From the NCBI GenBank assembly GCA_934518555.1, contig CAKSXW010000043.1, positions 1-17,211 of the forward strand: 17,211 bases of DNA, in the 5' to 3' direction. This DNA comes from an uncultured Faecalibacterium sp. (GTDB lineage Bacteria; Bacillota; Clostridia; Oscillospirales; Ruminococcaceae). A program made the translations under genes and the position numbers. The notes below the pieces were generated by a model. It had not been told where the DNA came from. It ran no database searches and worked only from the letters and a program-made list of their open reading frames with translations. Positions within the stretch are counted from its first letter, which is position 1. The number at the start of each line of letters is the position of its first letter. Of this stretch, positions 1 through 6,698 are shown in pieces.

Positions 1-1548
1 ACCCAGATCATTGCACAGGTGGCCTCCAACCAGTACGGCGGCCAGAGCATCAGCCTGACCCATCTGGCTCCCTTTGTAGACGTATCCCGTAAAAAGATCG
101 CCGCCGAGGTGGAGCTGGAGATGGAAGGCCTGGAGGTCTCTGCCCAGCGGAAAAAGGAGATCGTGGAGCGTCGGCTGCGGAACGAGATCAACCGGGGCGT
201 CCAGACCATCCAGTATCAGGTGGTGACCCTGATGACCACCAACGGTCAGGCCCCCTTCATCACCGTGTTCATGTACCTGGGCGAGGCCCGGAACCCTCAG
301 GAAAAGGCTGACCTGGCCATCATCATTGAGGAGACCATCCGTCAGCGTTACCAGGGCGTGAAGAACGAGGCCGGTGTGTGGATCACCCCTGCCTTCCCCA
401 AGCTGATCTACGTGCTGGAGGAGGACAACATCCGCCCCGGCACCCCCTACTACTACCTGACCGAGCTGGCTGCCAAGTGCACCGCCAAGCGCATGGTGCC
501 GGACTATATCTCTGAAAAGAAGATGCTGGAGCTGAAGGTGGACAAAAACGGTGAGGGCCACTGCTACACCTGCATGGGCTGCCGCAGCTTCCTGACCCCC
601 TATGTGGACCCGGAGACCGGCAAGCCCAAGTACTACGGCCGGTTCAACCAGGGCGTGGTCACCATCAACCTGGTGGACGTGGCCCTGAGCTCCGGCGGTA
701 ACTTTGAAAAGTTCTGGAAGATCTTTGACGAGCGTCTGGAGCTGTGCCACCGGGCCCTCCAGGCCCGTCACCAGCGGCTGCTGGGCACCCCCAGCGACGC
801 CGCCCCCATCCTGTGGCAGTACGGTGCCCTGGCCCGGTTGAAGAAGGGCGAAAAGATCGACAAGCTGCTGTTCGGCGGCTACTCCACCATCAGCCTGGGC
901 TACGCCGGCCTGTATGAGTGCGTAAAGTATATGACCGGCAAGAGCCACACCGACGCCGGTGCCAAGCCCTTTGCCCTCAGCGTGATGCAGCACATGAACG
1001 ACAAGTGCAACACCTGGAAAAAGGCCGAGAACATGGACTACTCCCTCTACGGCACCCCGCTGGAGTCCACCACCTACAAGTTTGCCAAGTGCCTGCAGAA
1101 GCGGTTTGGCATCGTGCCCGGCATCACCGACAAGAACTATATCACCAACAGCTACCATGTCCATGTGTCGGAGCCCATCGACGCCTTTACCAAGCTGAAG
1201 TTTGAGGCCGAGTTCCAGAAGCTGTCCCCGGGCGGTGCCATCAGCTATGTGGAAGTGCCCAATATGCAGGACAACCTGGAAGCCGTTATGAGCGTGCTGC
1301 AGTTCATCTACGACAACATCATGTATGCCGAGTTGAACACCAAGTCCGATTACTGCCAGGTCTGCGGCTACGATGGCGAGATCAAGATCGTAGAGGACGA
1401 CGGCAAGCTGGTGTGGGAGTGCCCCAAGTGCGGCAACCGGGATCAGAACAAGCTGAATGTGGCCCGCCGGACCTGCGGCTACATCGGCACCCAGTTCTGG
1501 AACCAGGGCCGCACCCAGGAGATCAAAGACCGGGTGCTGCACCTGTAA
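1..1548 (+). CDS. nrdD: Anaerobic (class III) ribonucleoside-triphosphate reductase, 5'-truncated
   Basis: This enzyme reduces ribonucleoside triphosphates to deoxyribonucleotides in anaerobic cells, using a glycyl radical made by NrdG. The frame is open from base 1 and begins TQIIAQVASNQYGG, a conserved internal NrdD stretch, so the start lies outside the window. A GTG at 19 is internal and not the real start. The 515 visible residues compare with roughly 700 or more in the family, so the N-terminal ATP-cone and part of the barrel are missing. Visible motifs are the cysteine cluster CYTCMGC (bases 562-582), a zinc ribbon of two CxxC pairs (1354-1365 and 1420-1431), and the C-terminal RTCGYIG loop. 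By analogy with other glycyl radical enzymes, the Gly codon at 1477 in CGY should carry the radical. nrdG follows after 61 bp. The identification is secure. Confidence 0.97.
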   Translation, partial: TQIIAQVASNQYGGQSISLTHLAPFVDVSRKKIAAEVELEMEGLEVSAQRKKEIVERRLRNEINRGVQTIQYQVVTLMTTNGQAPFITVFMYLGEARNPQEKADLAIIIEETIRQRYQGVKNEAGVWITPAFPKLIYVLEEDNIRPGTPYYYLTELAAKCTAKRMVPDYISEKKMLELKVDKNGEGHCYTCMGCRSFLTPYVDPETGKPKYYGRFNQGVVTINLVDVALSSGGNFEKFWKIFDERLELCHRALQARHQRLLGTPSDAAPILWQYGALARLKKGEKIDKLLFGGYSTISLGYAGLYECVKYMTGKSHTDAGAKPFALSVMQHMNDKCNTWKKAENMDYSLYGTPLESTTYKFAKCLQKRFGIVPGITDKNYITNSYHVHVSEPIDAFTKLKFEAEFQKLSPGGAISYVEVPNMQDNLEAVMSVLQFIYDNIMYAELNTKSDYCQVCGYDGEIKIVEDDGKLVWECPKCGNRDQNKLNVARRTCGYIGTQFWNQGRTQEIKDRVLHL

Positions 1549-1567
1549 CCTTTTCTGTCAACGCTTT

Positions 1568-1593
1568 GCTCCCCCCGAAAGGGGGAGCTTTTT
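1568..1593 (+). terminator. Intrinsic terminator/attenuator between nrdD and nrdG
   Basis: A perfect 8-bp stem (1568-1575 with 1581-1588) closes a CGAAA loop and is followed by five T. It begins 20 bases after the nrdD stop and ends 16 bases before the nrdG ATG, so there is no room for a separate nrdG promoter downstream of it. It probably lets only part of the nrdD transcripts continue into nrdG. Confidence 0.85.
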
Positions 1594-1609
1594 ATTGGGA
1601 GTTTTACCT

Positions 1610-2170
1610 ATGAACTACGCCACCATCAAGTATTATGATATTGCCAACGGCCCCGGGGTCCGCACCAGCGTGTTCGTCTCCGGCTGCCGTCACCACTGCC
1701 CCGGGTGCTTCAATGCCGTGGCCTGGGATTTTGCCTACGGCCAGCCCTTTGACAAGGCCGTCCGCAACGAGGTGTTTGCCTCCTGCCAGCCGGACTACAT
1801 CGCTGGCCTCTCCCTGCTGGGGGGCGAGCCCCTGGAGCCGGAGAACCAACGGGAGCTGCTGCCCTTTGTGCGGAACTTCAAGGCCCTGTACCCCACCAAG
1901 ACGGTGTGGTGCTACTCCGGCTACACCTGGGAACAGCTTACCGGCAAGGAGCCCAGTCTGGCCCGGTGTGAGGTCACCGATGAGCTGCTGAGCCTGCTGG
2001 ATGTGCTGGTGGACGGGGAGTTCGTCCAGGACCTGGCAGATATCTCCCTGCGGTTCCGGGGCAGCAGCAACCAGCGGCTGCTGGATATGCCCAAGACCCT
2101 GGCCGCCGGGCAGCCGGTGTGGTGGGAGGACGAAGCCGTGTTTGCCACCCACACCATGGACCGGAACTAA
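1610..2170 (+). CDS. nrdG: Anaerobic ribonucleoside-triphosphate reductase activating protein (radical SAM)
   Basis: NrdG is the small radical-SAM activase that installs the glycyl radical on NrdD. The protein has 186 residues, a little longer than the roughly 155-residue E. coli form. The ATG at 1610 is preceded by GGGAG with 8 nt spacing. A longer reading of the same frame from 1457 would run back through nrdD and the terminator and is rejected. Visible motifs are the CxxxCxxC cluster CRHHCPGC (Cys26, 30, 33) that binds the [4Fe-4S] cluster, GGEPLEP at 71-77 (radical-SAM GGE motif), and RFRGSSNQR at 148-156 near the C-terminus. It sits directly behind nrdD, the usual pairing, and converges on the antiporter gene. 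Confidence 0.96.
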   Translation: MNYATIKYYDIANGPGVRTSVFVSGCRHHCPGCFNAVAWDFAYGQPFDKAVRNEVFASCQPDYIAGLSLLGGEPLEPENQRELLPFVRNFKALYPTKTVWCYSGYTWEQLTGKEPSLARCEVTDELLSLLDVLVDGEFVQDLADISLRFRGSSNQRLLDMPKTLAAGQPVWWEDEAVFATHTMDRN

Positions 2171-2182
2171 ATAAAAAAGAAG

Positions 2183-2235
2183 AACGCCCCGGTTTTCCAC
2201 AGCGCAGGCAGAGCCTGGTGGAAAACCGGGGCGTT
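2183..2235. terminator. Bidirectional terminator between nrdG and the antiporter gene
   Basis: The 18-bp arms 2183-2200 and 2218-2235 are perfectly complementary, and an inner 5-bp stem (2205-2209 with 2213-2217) fills the loop. An A-run lies on the left (2172-2179) and a T-run on the right, so the hairpin can stop transcription from either side of this convergent gene pair. Confidence 0.9.
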
Positions 2236-2248
2236 TTGTGGTTCAGAT

Positions 2249-3547
2249 TCAGCCCTGGACAGAAACAGGTTCCTTGGGCTTGTTCTCCACACGGGCACTG
2301 GTGCGGCCCTCCGGGTGGATCTCGCCGGCAGCCGTCAGAGCCATCCGGGTCAGGGTGGGGCCTACCAGCTCATACACCAGCACCGAGAACAGCACCACGT
2401 TCCGGACCATGTGTCCGTCGGAAAGCTGGGCAGCCTCTGCCGCCATGCCCAGGGCCACACCGGCCTGGGGCAGCAGGGTGATGCCCAGATACTTCTGGAT
2501 GCTGGGGCTGCACTTGGTGGCCCGGCAGCTGGCATAGGCACCGCTGATCTTACCCAGGGAGCGGACGGCGATGTACACCACGCCCACCAGCAGCACCAGA
2601 GGGTTGGACAGGATGGTCAGGTCCAGCTCTGCGCCGGACAACACAAAGAACAGGATGTTGATGGGGGACACCCACCGGTCCAGACGGTCCATCAGCTCCT
2701 CCGAGGTGGGGCAGACATTGCAGAACACGGTGCCGGTCATCATGCACACCAGCAGCAGAGAGAAGCCGCAGCGCACGCCGCCTACCTCAAACTGCAGCAT
2801 AGAAACGCCCACCGTCAGCAGCACAAAGGCCACCGACAGGCTCATGCGCTTGGACCGGGAGTGGAAGTAGACCTCCAGCAGGTTCAGCAGGTAACCGGCA
2901 GCGGCACCCAGCAGCAGGGACAGCAGGATCTCCATGAGGGGCTCCACCACCACGCTGAGCAGGTCCATGTGGCCCTGCTCCAGGGCGTTGGCCACCCCGT
3001 AGGAGGCCGAGAACAGCACCAGACCCACGGCGTCATCAATGGCCACCACCATCAGCAGCAGGTGGGTCAGGGGGCCCTTGGCCTTATACTGCTTTACCAC
3101 CATAAGGGTGGCTGCCGGGGCCGTGGCGGCGGCAATGGAACCCAGGGTAATGGCAGATGCCAGGGACAGCACCTGGGGGAACAGCAGATGCACCCCCACC
3201 AGGGCCACGTCCACCAGGGCGGTGGTGATCACCGCCTGGGCGATGCCCACGGTAATGGCCTGCTGGCCCATGCTCCGCAGAGAGCTGAGCCGGAATTCGT
3301 TGCCGATGACAAAGGCGATAAAGCCCAGAGCCACCTGGGTGACTACGCCGTAGCCCTCCACCTGCTCCAGGGAGCCAAAGCCGATGCCCAGGCCGCTGAG
3401 GCCCAGCCGCCCCAGCACAAAGGGGCCCAGCAGCAGCCCGGCCACCAGATAGGATGTGACCGCCGGAAGGTTTACCGCCTTTGCCAGACGGGACATGAGC
3501 AGGCCTGCGATCAAAGCGATGGACAGGCAGATAAGCATTTGTTCCAT
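2249..3547 (-). CDS. Cation:proton antiporter (CPA2-type, Na+/H+ exchanger family)
   Basis: This is an integral membrane exchanger that trades protons for Na+ or K+. It has 432 residues and is mostly hydrophobic, with roughly 12 predicted membrane segments. ATAPA at 141-145 and the acidic pair Asp171-Asp172 in VVAIDDAVGL match the unwound TM4 region and the ion-binding Asp-Asp/Asn-Asp of the family. No cytosolic TrkA-N/RCK nucleotide-binding domain follows the membrane part, so it is the short form. I chose the ATG at 3547 because AGGAG stands 7 nt upstream and MEQMLICLSIALIAG starts cleanly with the first membrane helix. An in-frame ATG at 3589 behind AAGGAGG would add 14 residues, but its spacing is only 2 nt. 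Ion specificity cannot be read from the sequence. The gene has its own promoter and structured leader. Confidence 0.9.
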   Translation of the reverse strand: MEQMLICLSIALIAGLLMSRLAKAVNLPAVTSYLVAGLLLGPFVLGRLGLSGLGIGFGSLEQVEGYGVVTQVALGFIAFVIGNEFRLSSLRSMGQQAITVGIAQAVITTALVDVALVGVHLLFPQVLSLASAITLGSIAAATAPAATLMVVKQYKAKGPLTHLLLMVVAIDDAVGLVLFSASYGVANALEQGHMDLLSVVVEPLMEILLSLLLGAAAGYLLNLLEVYFHSRSKRMSLSVAFVLLTVGVSMLQFEVGGVRCGFSLLLVCMMTGTVFCNVCPTSEELMDRLDRWVSPINILFFVLSGAELDLTILSNPLVLLVGVVYIAVRSLGKISGAYASCRATKCSPSIQKYLGITLLPQAGVALGMAAEAAQLSDGHMVRNVVLFSVLVYELVGPTLTRMALTAAGEIHPEGRTSARVENKPKEPVSVQG

Positions 3548-3558
3548 ACGTGTTCTCC

Positions 3559-3588
3559 TGGGGCAGGATGCTCTTGCGCCCTGCCCCA
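3559..3588 (-). promoter_or_regulatory. Hairpin abutting the antiporter ribosome binding site
   Basis: A perfect 9-bp stem (3559-3567 with 3580-3588) encloses a 12-nt loop. The base of the stem includes the first A of the AGGAG that serves the start at 3547. The alternative ATG at 3589-3587 lies at its 5' foot. Formation or melting of this stem could change which start is used or how well the gene is translated. The structure is seen in the sequence, while the regulatory role is inferred. Confidence 0.55.
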
Positions 3589-3621
3589 TTTCCTCCTTAT
3601 TTTATGAGCTTTCCATTCCAG

Positions 3622-3666
3622 GGCTGTGCAGGAAAGGGAATGCGCCCAGGGGAAGCCTGCACAGCC
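3622..3666 (-). promoter_or_regulatory. Leader stem-loop upstream of the antiporter gene
   Basis: The arms 3622-3632 and 3656-3666 form a perfect 11-bp stem around a 23-nt loop. It starts about 12 nt after the predicted transcription start. No T-run follows it on the minus strand, so it is not a terminator as it stands. Together with the second hairpin it makes an unusually structured leader of about 130 nt. I cannot assign it to a known riboswitch class. Confidence 0.55.
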
Positions 3667-3684
3667 AAAAACGCATACCTTGCC

Positions 3685-3713
3685 AGTATACTCTCTGCCT
3701 GCCATAAAAGCAA
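3685..3713 (-). promoter_or_regulatory. Predicted sigma-A promoter of the antiporter gene
   Basis: On the minus strand TTGCTT (3713-3708) and TATACT (3690-3685) are separated by exactly 17 nt. Transcription should start near 3678, giving a leader of about 130 nt before the ATG at 3547. Confidence 0.65.
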
Positions 3714-3752
3714 CTGTTTACCGCACTTTTAGCAAAAATTAAGCCGTAAAGC

Positions 3753-3780
3753 AAAAAAGCTCCCCCGAAATCGGGGGAGC
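3753..3780 (-). terminator. Intrinsic terminator of the glycosyltransferase gene
   Basis: A 9-10-bp stem (3759-3768 with 3771-3780) is followed on the minus strand by six T (complement of 3753-3758). It lies 21 bases past the glycosyltransferase stop. Its arms are nearly the same as those of the terminator between nrdD and nrdG. Confidence 0.9.
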
Positions 3781-3801
3781 AAAGGGCACAACGGCCGACG
3801 C

Positions 3802-4830
3802 TTAGTTGAATTTGAACAGCTTCCGGGCCAGGCGATAGCAGCCCAGCACTACCTTGTCGCCGCCGGGGACGCTCACGTTGGTCACGCCGCCCAGGCTCAG
3901 CACCACCGAGCGGTACACCTTGGGGCTCACATGGTCCTTCAGGTACTGCCACAGCTCCTTCTTTTTGGTGTAGGCCTCCGGGGTGCCGTCCAGCAGCAGG
4001 AAGATGTCGCTGACGGTCATCATCATGGACAGGTAGTGGAGCATATAGGCCCGGAGCCGCTTTTCGTGCTGCAGGGCATCCAGGTCCTGGCAGTCGATCA
4101 TGTGCTTGGTGACCCGCAGCTGCTGGTCCACACGCTTTACCATAACGCTCTCGTTGACGCTCTGGTCTGCACGGCCGATAAAATAGCGGTACAGGTCCAG
4201 GTCCATATAATACATGCTCTTAACGTAGGGCAGAGGCTGGTACACAAAGATGTTGTCCACATAGAAGGTGTGCTTGGGCAGCACCATGCCGCACTGGCGC
4301 AGCACCTGGGTGCGGTACATCACCGAGTGCATTAGCAGGTTCTGGTCCGGGCGGAAGTGGCCCACGTGCATCCAGCTGAACAGCCGGTCCTGGGGGAACA
4401 CGTTGGTGTAGCGCACGGTATGGGTGGTGCCGTCCTCCACGTGCTCGTACACATAGTTGCAGATCATCAGGTCCGGGGCGTTGTGACGCTCCACCAGGGC
4501 AGCCAGCCGGGCCAGCACCTTTTTCAGGGCCTGGGTGTCCAGCCAGTCGTCACTGTCCACCACCTTGTAGTACAGGCCCGTGGCGTTGCGGATGCCCTGG
4601 TTGACGCCCTCGCCGTGGCCGCCGTTCTCCTGATGGATGGCCTTGACGATGGTGGGGTACTTGGCAGCGTACTCGTCGCAGATGGCAGGGGTGTCGTCCT
4701 TTACCGAGCCGTCATCCACCAGGATGATCTCTGCCTGCTCACCGGCAGACAGCAAGGTCTCGATGCAGTGGCGCATATAAGCCGCCGAGTTGTAGCAGGG
4801 CACGGCAAAAGTAATGAGTTTCTGGTCCAT
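3802..4830 (-). CDS. Family 2 glycosyltransferase
   Basis: This 342-residue protein has the GT-A fold of family 2, which transfers a sugar from a nucleotide-sugar donor, commonly to cell-surface polysaccharide or lipid acceptors. The N-terminal 100 residues carry the signature: VPCYN at 10-14, VDDGS at 38-42 and the metal-binding DXD-like DSDDW at 92-96. I see no strong membrane segment, so it is probably cytosolic or peripheral. The C-terminal two thirds vary in this family and give no acceptor clue. The ATG at 4830 follows AAAGGAG at 11 nt, slightly long spacing. It stands alone between its own promoter and terminator, not in a polysaccharide cluster, so substrate and pathway are unknown. 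Confidence 0.88.
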   Translation of the reverse strand: MDQKLITFAVPCYNSAAYMRHCIETLLSAGEQAEIILVDDGSVKDDTPAICDEYAAKYPTIVKAIHQENGGHGEGVNQGIRNATGLYYKVVDSDDWLDTQALKKVLARLAALVERHNAPDLMICNYVYEHVEDGTTHTVRYTNVFPQDRLFSWMHVGHFRPDQNLLMHSVMYRTQVLRQCGMVLPKHTFYVDNIFVYQPLPYVKSMYYMDLDLYRYFIGRADQSVNESVMVKRVDQQLRVTKHMIDCQDLDALQHEKRLRAYMLHYLSMMMTVSDIFLLLDGTPEAYTKKKELWQYLKDHVSPKVYRSVVLSLGGVTNVSVPGGDKVVLGCYRLARKLFKFN

Positions 4831-4905
4831 ATTCTAAATTGCTCCTTTAAATTCGATTTGCAGTTTCGGCACACCGGGGGCCGTCGGATGGAGATATGTG
4901 TTCTC

Positions 4906-4914
4906 ATTATATCA
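4906..4914 (-). promoter_or_regulatory. Extended -10 promoter of the glycosyltransferase gene
   Basis: On the minus strand TGATATAAT (4914-4906) is a perfect -10 hexamer with the TGn extension. No good -35 is present at 17 nt. The start should be near 4899, with a leader of about 70 nt. The divergent recQ promoter is about 105 bp away in the same 245-bp gap. Confidence 0.65.
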
Positions 4915-5013
4915 TTTTCGACCCTAAAAAGCTATCCTTCGCCGGGATTCTCGTTGATTTTTCGCACTTTTCCGGGGAAAGTGGCGGTTTTTCCTCCCCC
5001 GGCGGCTCTTTTG

Positions 5014-5022
5014 TGGTATACT
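5014..5022 (+). promoter_or_regulatory. Extended -10 promoter of recQ
   Basis: TGGTATACT is an extended -10 element with only a weak -35 in the C-rich tract upstream. The start is near 5029, about 47 nt before the recQ ATG. Confidence 0.6.
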
Positions 5023-5031
5023 GGAAGGGCT

Positions 5032-5049
5032 GCGCCCCGGCTGGGGTGC
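5032..5049 (+). promoter_or_regulatory. Short hairpin in the recQ leader
   Basis: A 7-bp stem with one G-U pair (5032-5038 with 5043-5049) closes a GGCT loop and is followed by only three T. It lies between the predicted start and the recQ ribosome binding site. It may be a weak pause site and could be incidental in GC-rich DNA. Confidence 0.3.
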
Positions 5050-5075
5050 TTTGATCTTATGATACGGAGGAACCC

Positions 5076-6653
5076 ATGGAGACCCCCCACAGCATCCTGA
5101 AAAAAGTTTTTGGCTATGACAGCTTCCGCCCCGGGCAGGAGCAGATCGTCCAGCGTCTGCTGGCAGGGCAGGACGTTCTGGCCGTAATGCCCACCGGGGC
5201 CGGAAAATCCCTGTGCTACCAGGTGCCTGCCCTGCTGCTGCCGGGCATCACCCTGGTGGTGTCCCCTCTGGTGAGCCTGATGAAGGACCAGGTAGGGGCC
5301 CTGGTGCAGGCCGGGGTCCCGGCGGCCTTTTTGAACAACAGCCTCACCGACAACCAAAAAGCCCTGATGCTGCACCGGGCCCGGGAGGGCTGGTACAAGA
5401 TCATCTATGTGGCCCCGGAGCGGCTGGAGATGCCGGGGTTCCAGCGGTTTGCCCAGGAGCAGCCCATCAGCATGGTGACGGTGGACGAGGCCCACTGCAT
5501 CAGCCAGTGGGGCCAGGATTTCCGCCCCAGCTACCTCCGGGTCAAGGACTTTGTGGACACCCTGCCCAGCCGCCCGGTGATGGGGGCCTTTACCGCCACT
5601 GCCACCGCCCGGGTACGGGATGACATCCGCAATTCTCTGGCCCTCCAGTCCCCCTACGAGGTCATCACCAGCTTTGACCGGCCCAACCTGTACTTTGCCA
5701 CCCAGCGGTCCCTGCCCAGCGAAAAGCCTCTGCGGCTTTTGGAGCTGGTGCTCCAGGAGGGGGACCACGCCGGCATCGTATATTGCAGCACCACCCGGCA
5801 GGTGGACGAGACCACCCGTCTGCTGCAAGGCCGGGGCATCCGGGCCGCCGCCTACCACGCCAAGCTGGACCCGGACACCCGACGCCGGAACCAGGACGAC
5901 TTTCTCTACGACCGGGTCCAGGTGATGGTGGCCACCAACGCCTTTGGCATGGGCATCGACAAGCCCAACGTGCGGTTCGTCATCCATTATAATATGCCCA
6001 AGGACCTGGAAAGCTATTATCAGGAGGCAGGCCGGGCAGGCCGGGACGGGCAGCCTGCCCGGTGCACCCTGCTGTACTCCGGCACCGATGTGCGTACCAT
6101 CCGGTTCTTCATCGACAAGGAGCTGGAGGCCGACAACGGCCTGCCGGCAGACGTAAAGGCTGAAGCCGCCCGGAAGGCGGAGGAGCGGCTGAAGCACATG
6201 ACCTTTTACTCTACCACCCCCCGGTGCCTCCGGGGCTTTCTGCTGGAATATTTCGGTCAGGCTGCCCCCAGGCAGTGCGGCAACTGCTCCAGCTGCCTGG
6301 CAGCCCAACAGCAGGAACAGTGGCAGCTGCAGCAGGCCCAGCGCCGGGCTGCCGACAGTGCCCGTCGGCTGGAAAAGCCCCGGCGGACCAAGAGCCCCGG
6401 GGCCCCTGCCCTGAGCCCGGAGGATGAAAAGCTGCTGAGTGCCCTGTTCTCCCTGCGGAAGCGGCTGGCTGGCAAGCAGAACATCCCGGCCTTTCTGGTG
6501 TTCAGCGACGCCACCCTCCGGGAGATGGTGGAAAAAAAGCCCCGGAGCCTGGAGGAGCTGCTGAACATCAGCGGCGTAGGCGAAAAAAAGGCTGCACGCT
6601 ATGGCAGTGCCTTTTTGCGGAAGCTGGCAGAGGCCGTGGGCAGCGAGGAATAA
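5076..6653 (+). CDS. recQ: ATP-dependent DNA helicase RecQ, form without winged helix
   Basis: RecQ is a 3'-to-5' superfamily 2 DNA helicase that unwinds recombination and replication intermediates. The protein has 525 residues, and the ATG at 5076 follows GGAGG at 5 nt. Domains in order: helicase lobe 1 with PTGAGKS (Walker A, 39-45), DEAH (137-140) followed by the aromatic-rich loop CISQWGQDFRP, and TATAT motif III (174-178). Lobe 2 follows with motif VI QEAGRAGRDGQ (316-326), then a zinc subdomain with Cys384, 401, 404 and 407, and an HRDC domain at about 448-520 with ISGVGEKKAARYG. Between the last zinc cysteine and HRDC only about 40 Gln/Arg/Lys-rich residues remain, where typical RecQ has a winged helix of about 110 residues. 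E. coli RecQ is about 609 residues. The gene is monocistronic between its promoter and a strong terminator. Confidence 0.95.
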   Translation: METPHSILKKVFGYDSFRPGQEQIVQRLLAGQDVLAVMPTGAGKSLCYQVPALLLPGITLVVSPLVSLMKDQVGALVQAGVPAAFLNNSLTDNQKALMLHRAREGWYKIIYVAPERLEMPGFQRFAQEQPISMVTVDEAHCISQWGQDFRPSYLRVKDFVDTLPSRPVMGAFTATATARVRDDIRNSLALQSPYEVITSFDRPNLYFATQRSLPSEKPLRLLELVLQEGDHAGIVYCSTTRQVDETTRLLQGRGIRAAAYHAKLDPDTRRRNQDDFLYDRVQVMVATNAFGMGIDKPNVRFVIHYNMPKDLESYYQEAGRAGRDGQPARCTLLYSGTDVRTIRFFIDKELEADNGLPADVKAEAARKAEERLKHMTFYSTTPRCLRGFLLEYFGQAAPRQCGNCSSCLAAQQQEQWQLQQAQRRAADSARRLEKPRRTKSPGAPALSPEDEKLLSALFSLRKRLAGKQNIPAFLVFSDATLREMVEKKPRSLEELLNISGVGEKKAARYGSAFLRKLAEAVGSEE

Positions 6654-6657
6654 CAGC

Positions 6658-6692
6658 AAAGCAGCCCCATCCATTGGATGGGGCTGCTTTTT
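6658..6692. terminator. Bidirectional terminator between recQ and the six-segment membrane protein gene
   Basis: A perfect 12-bp stem (6661-6672 with 6676-6687) with an ATT loop is flanked by AAA on the left and five T on the right. It lies 4-7 bases past the recQ stop and just past the stop of the opposing gene, so it serves both. Confidence 0.92.
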
Positions 6693-6698
6693 GTTCGG

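Noticed and set aside
19..1548. GTG at 19 as the nrdD start
   Set aside because: The frame stays open to base 1 with conserved NrdD residues, so the gene continues beyond the left edge.
1457..1609. Upstream extension of nrdG
   Set aside because: It would overlap the nrdD 3' end including the glycyl radical region and run through the terminator. The ATG at 1610 has a good ribosome binding site.
4932..6674. Long minus-strand open frame antisense to recQ
   Set aside because: It covers a secure recQ and its terminator and has repetitive low-complexity composition without family motifs.
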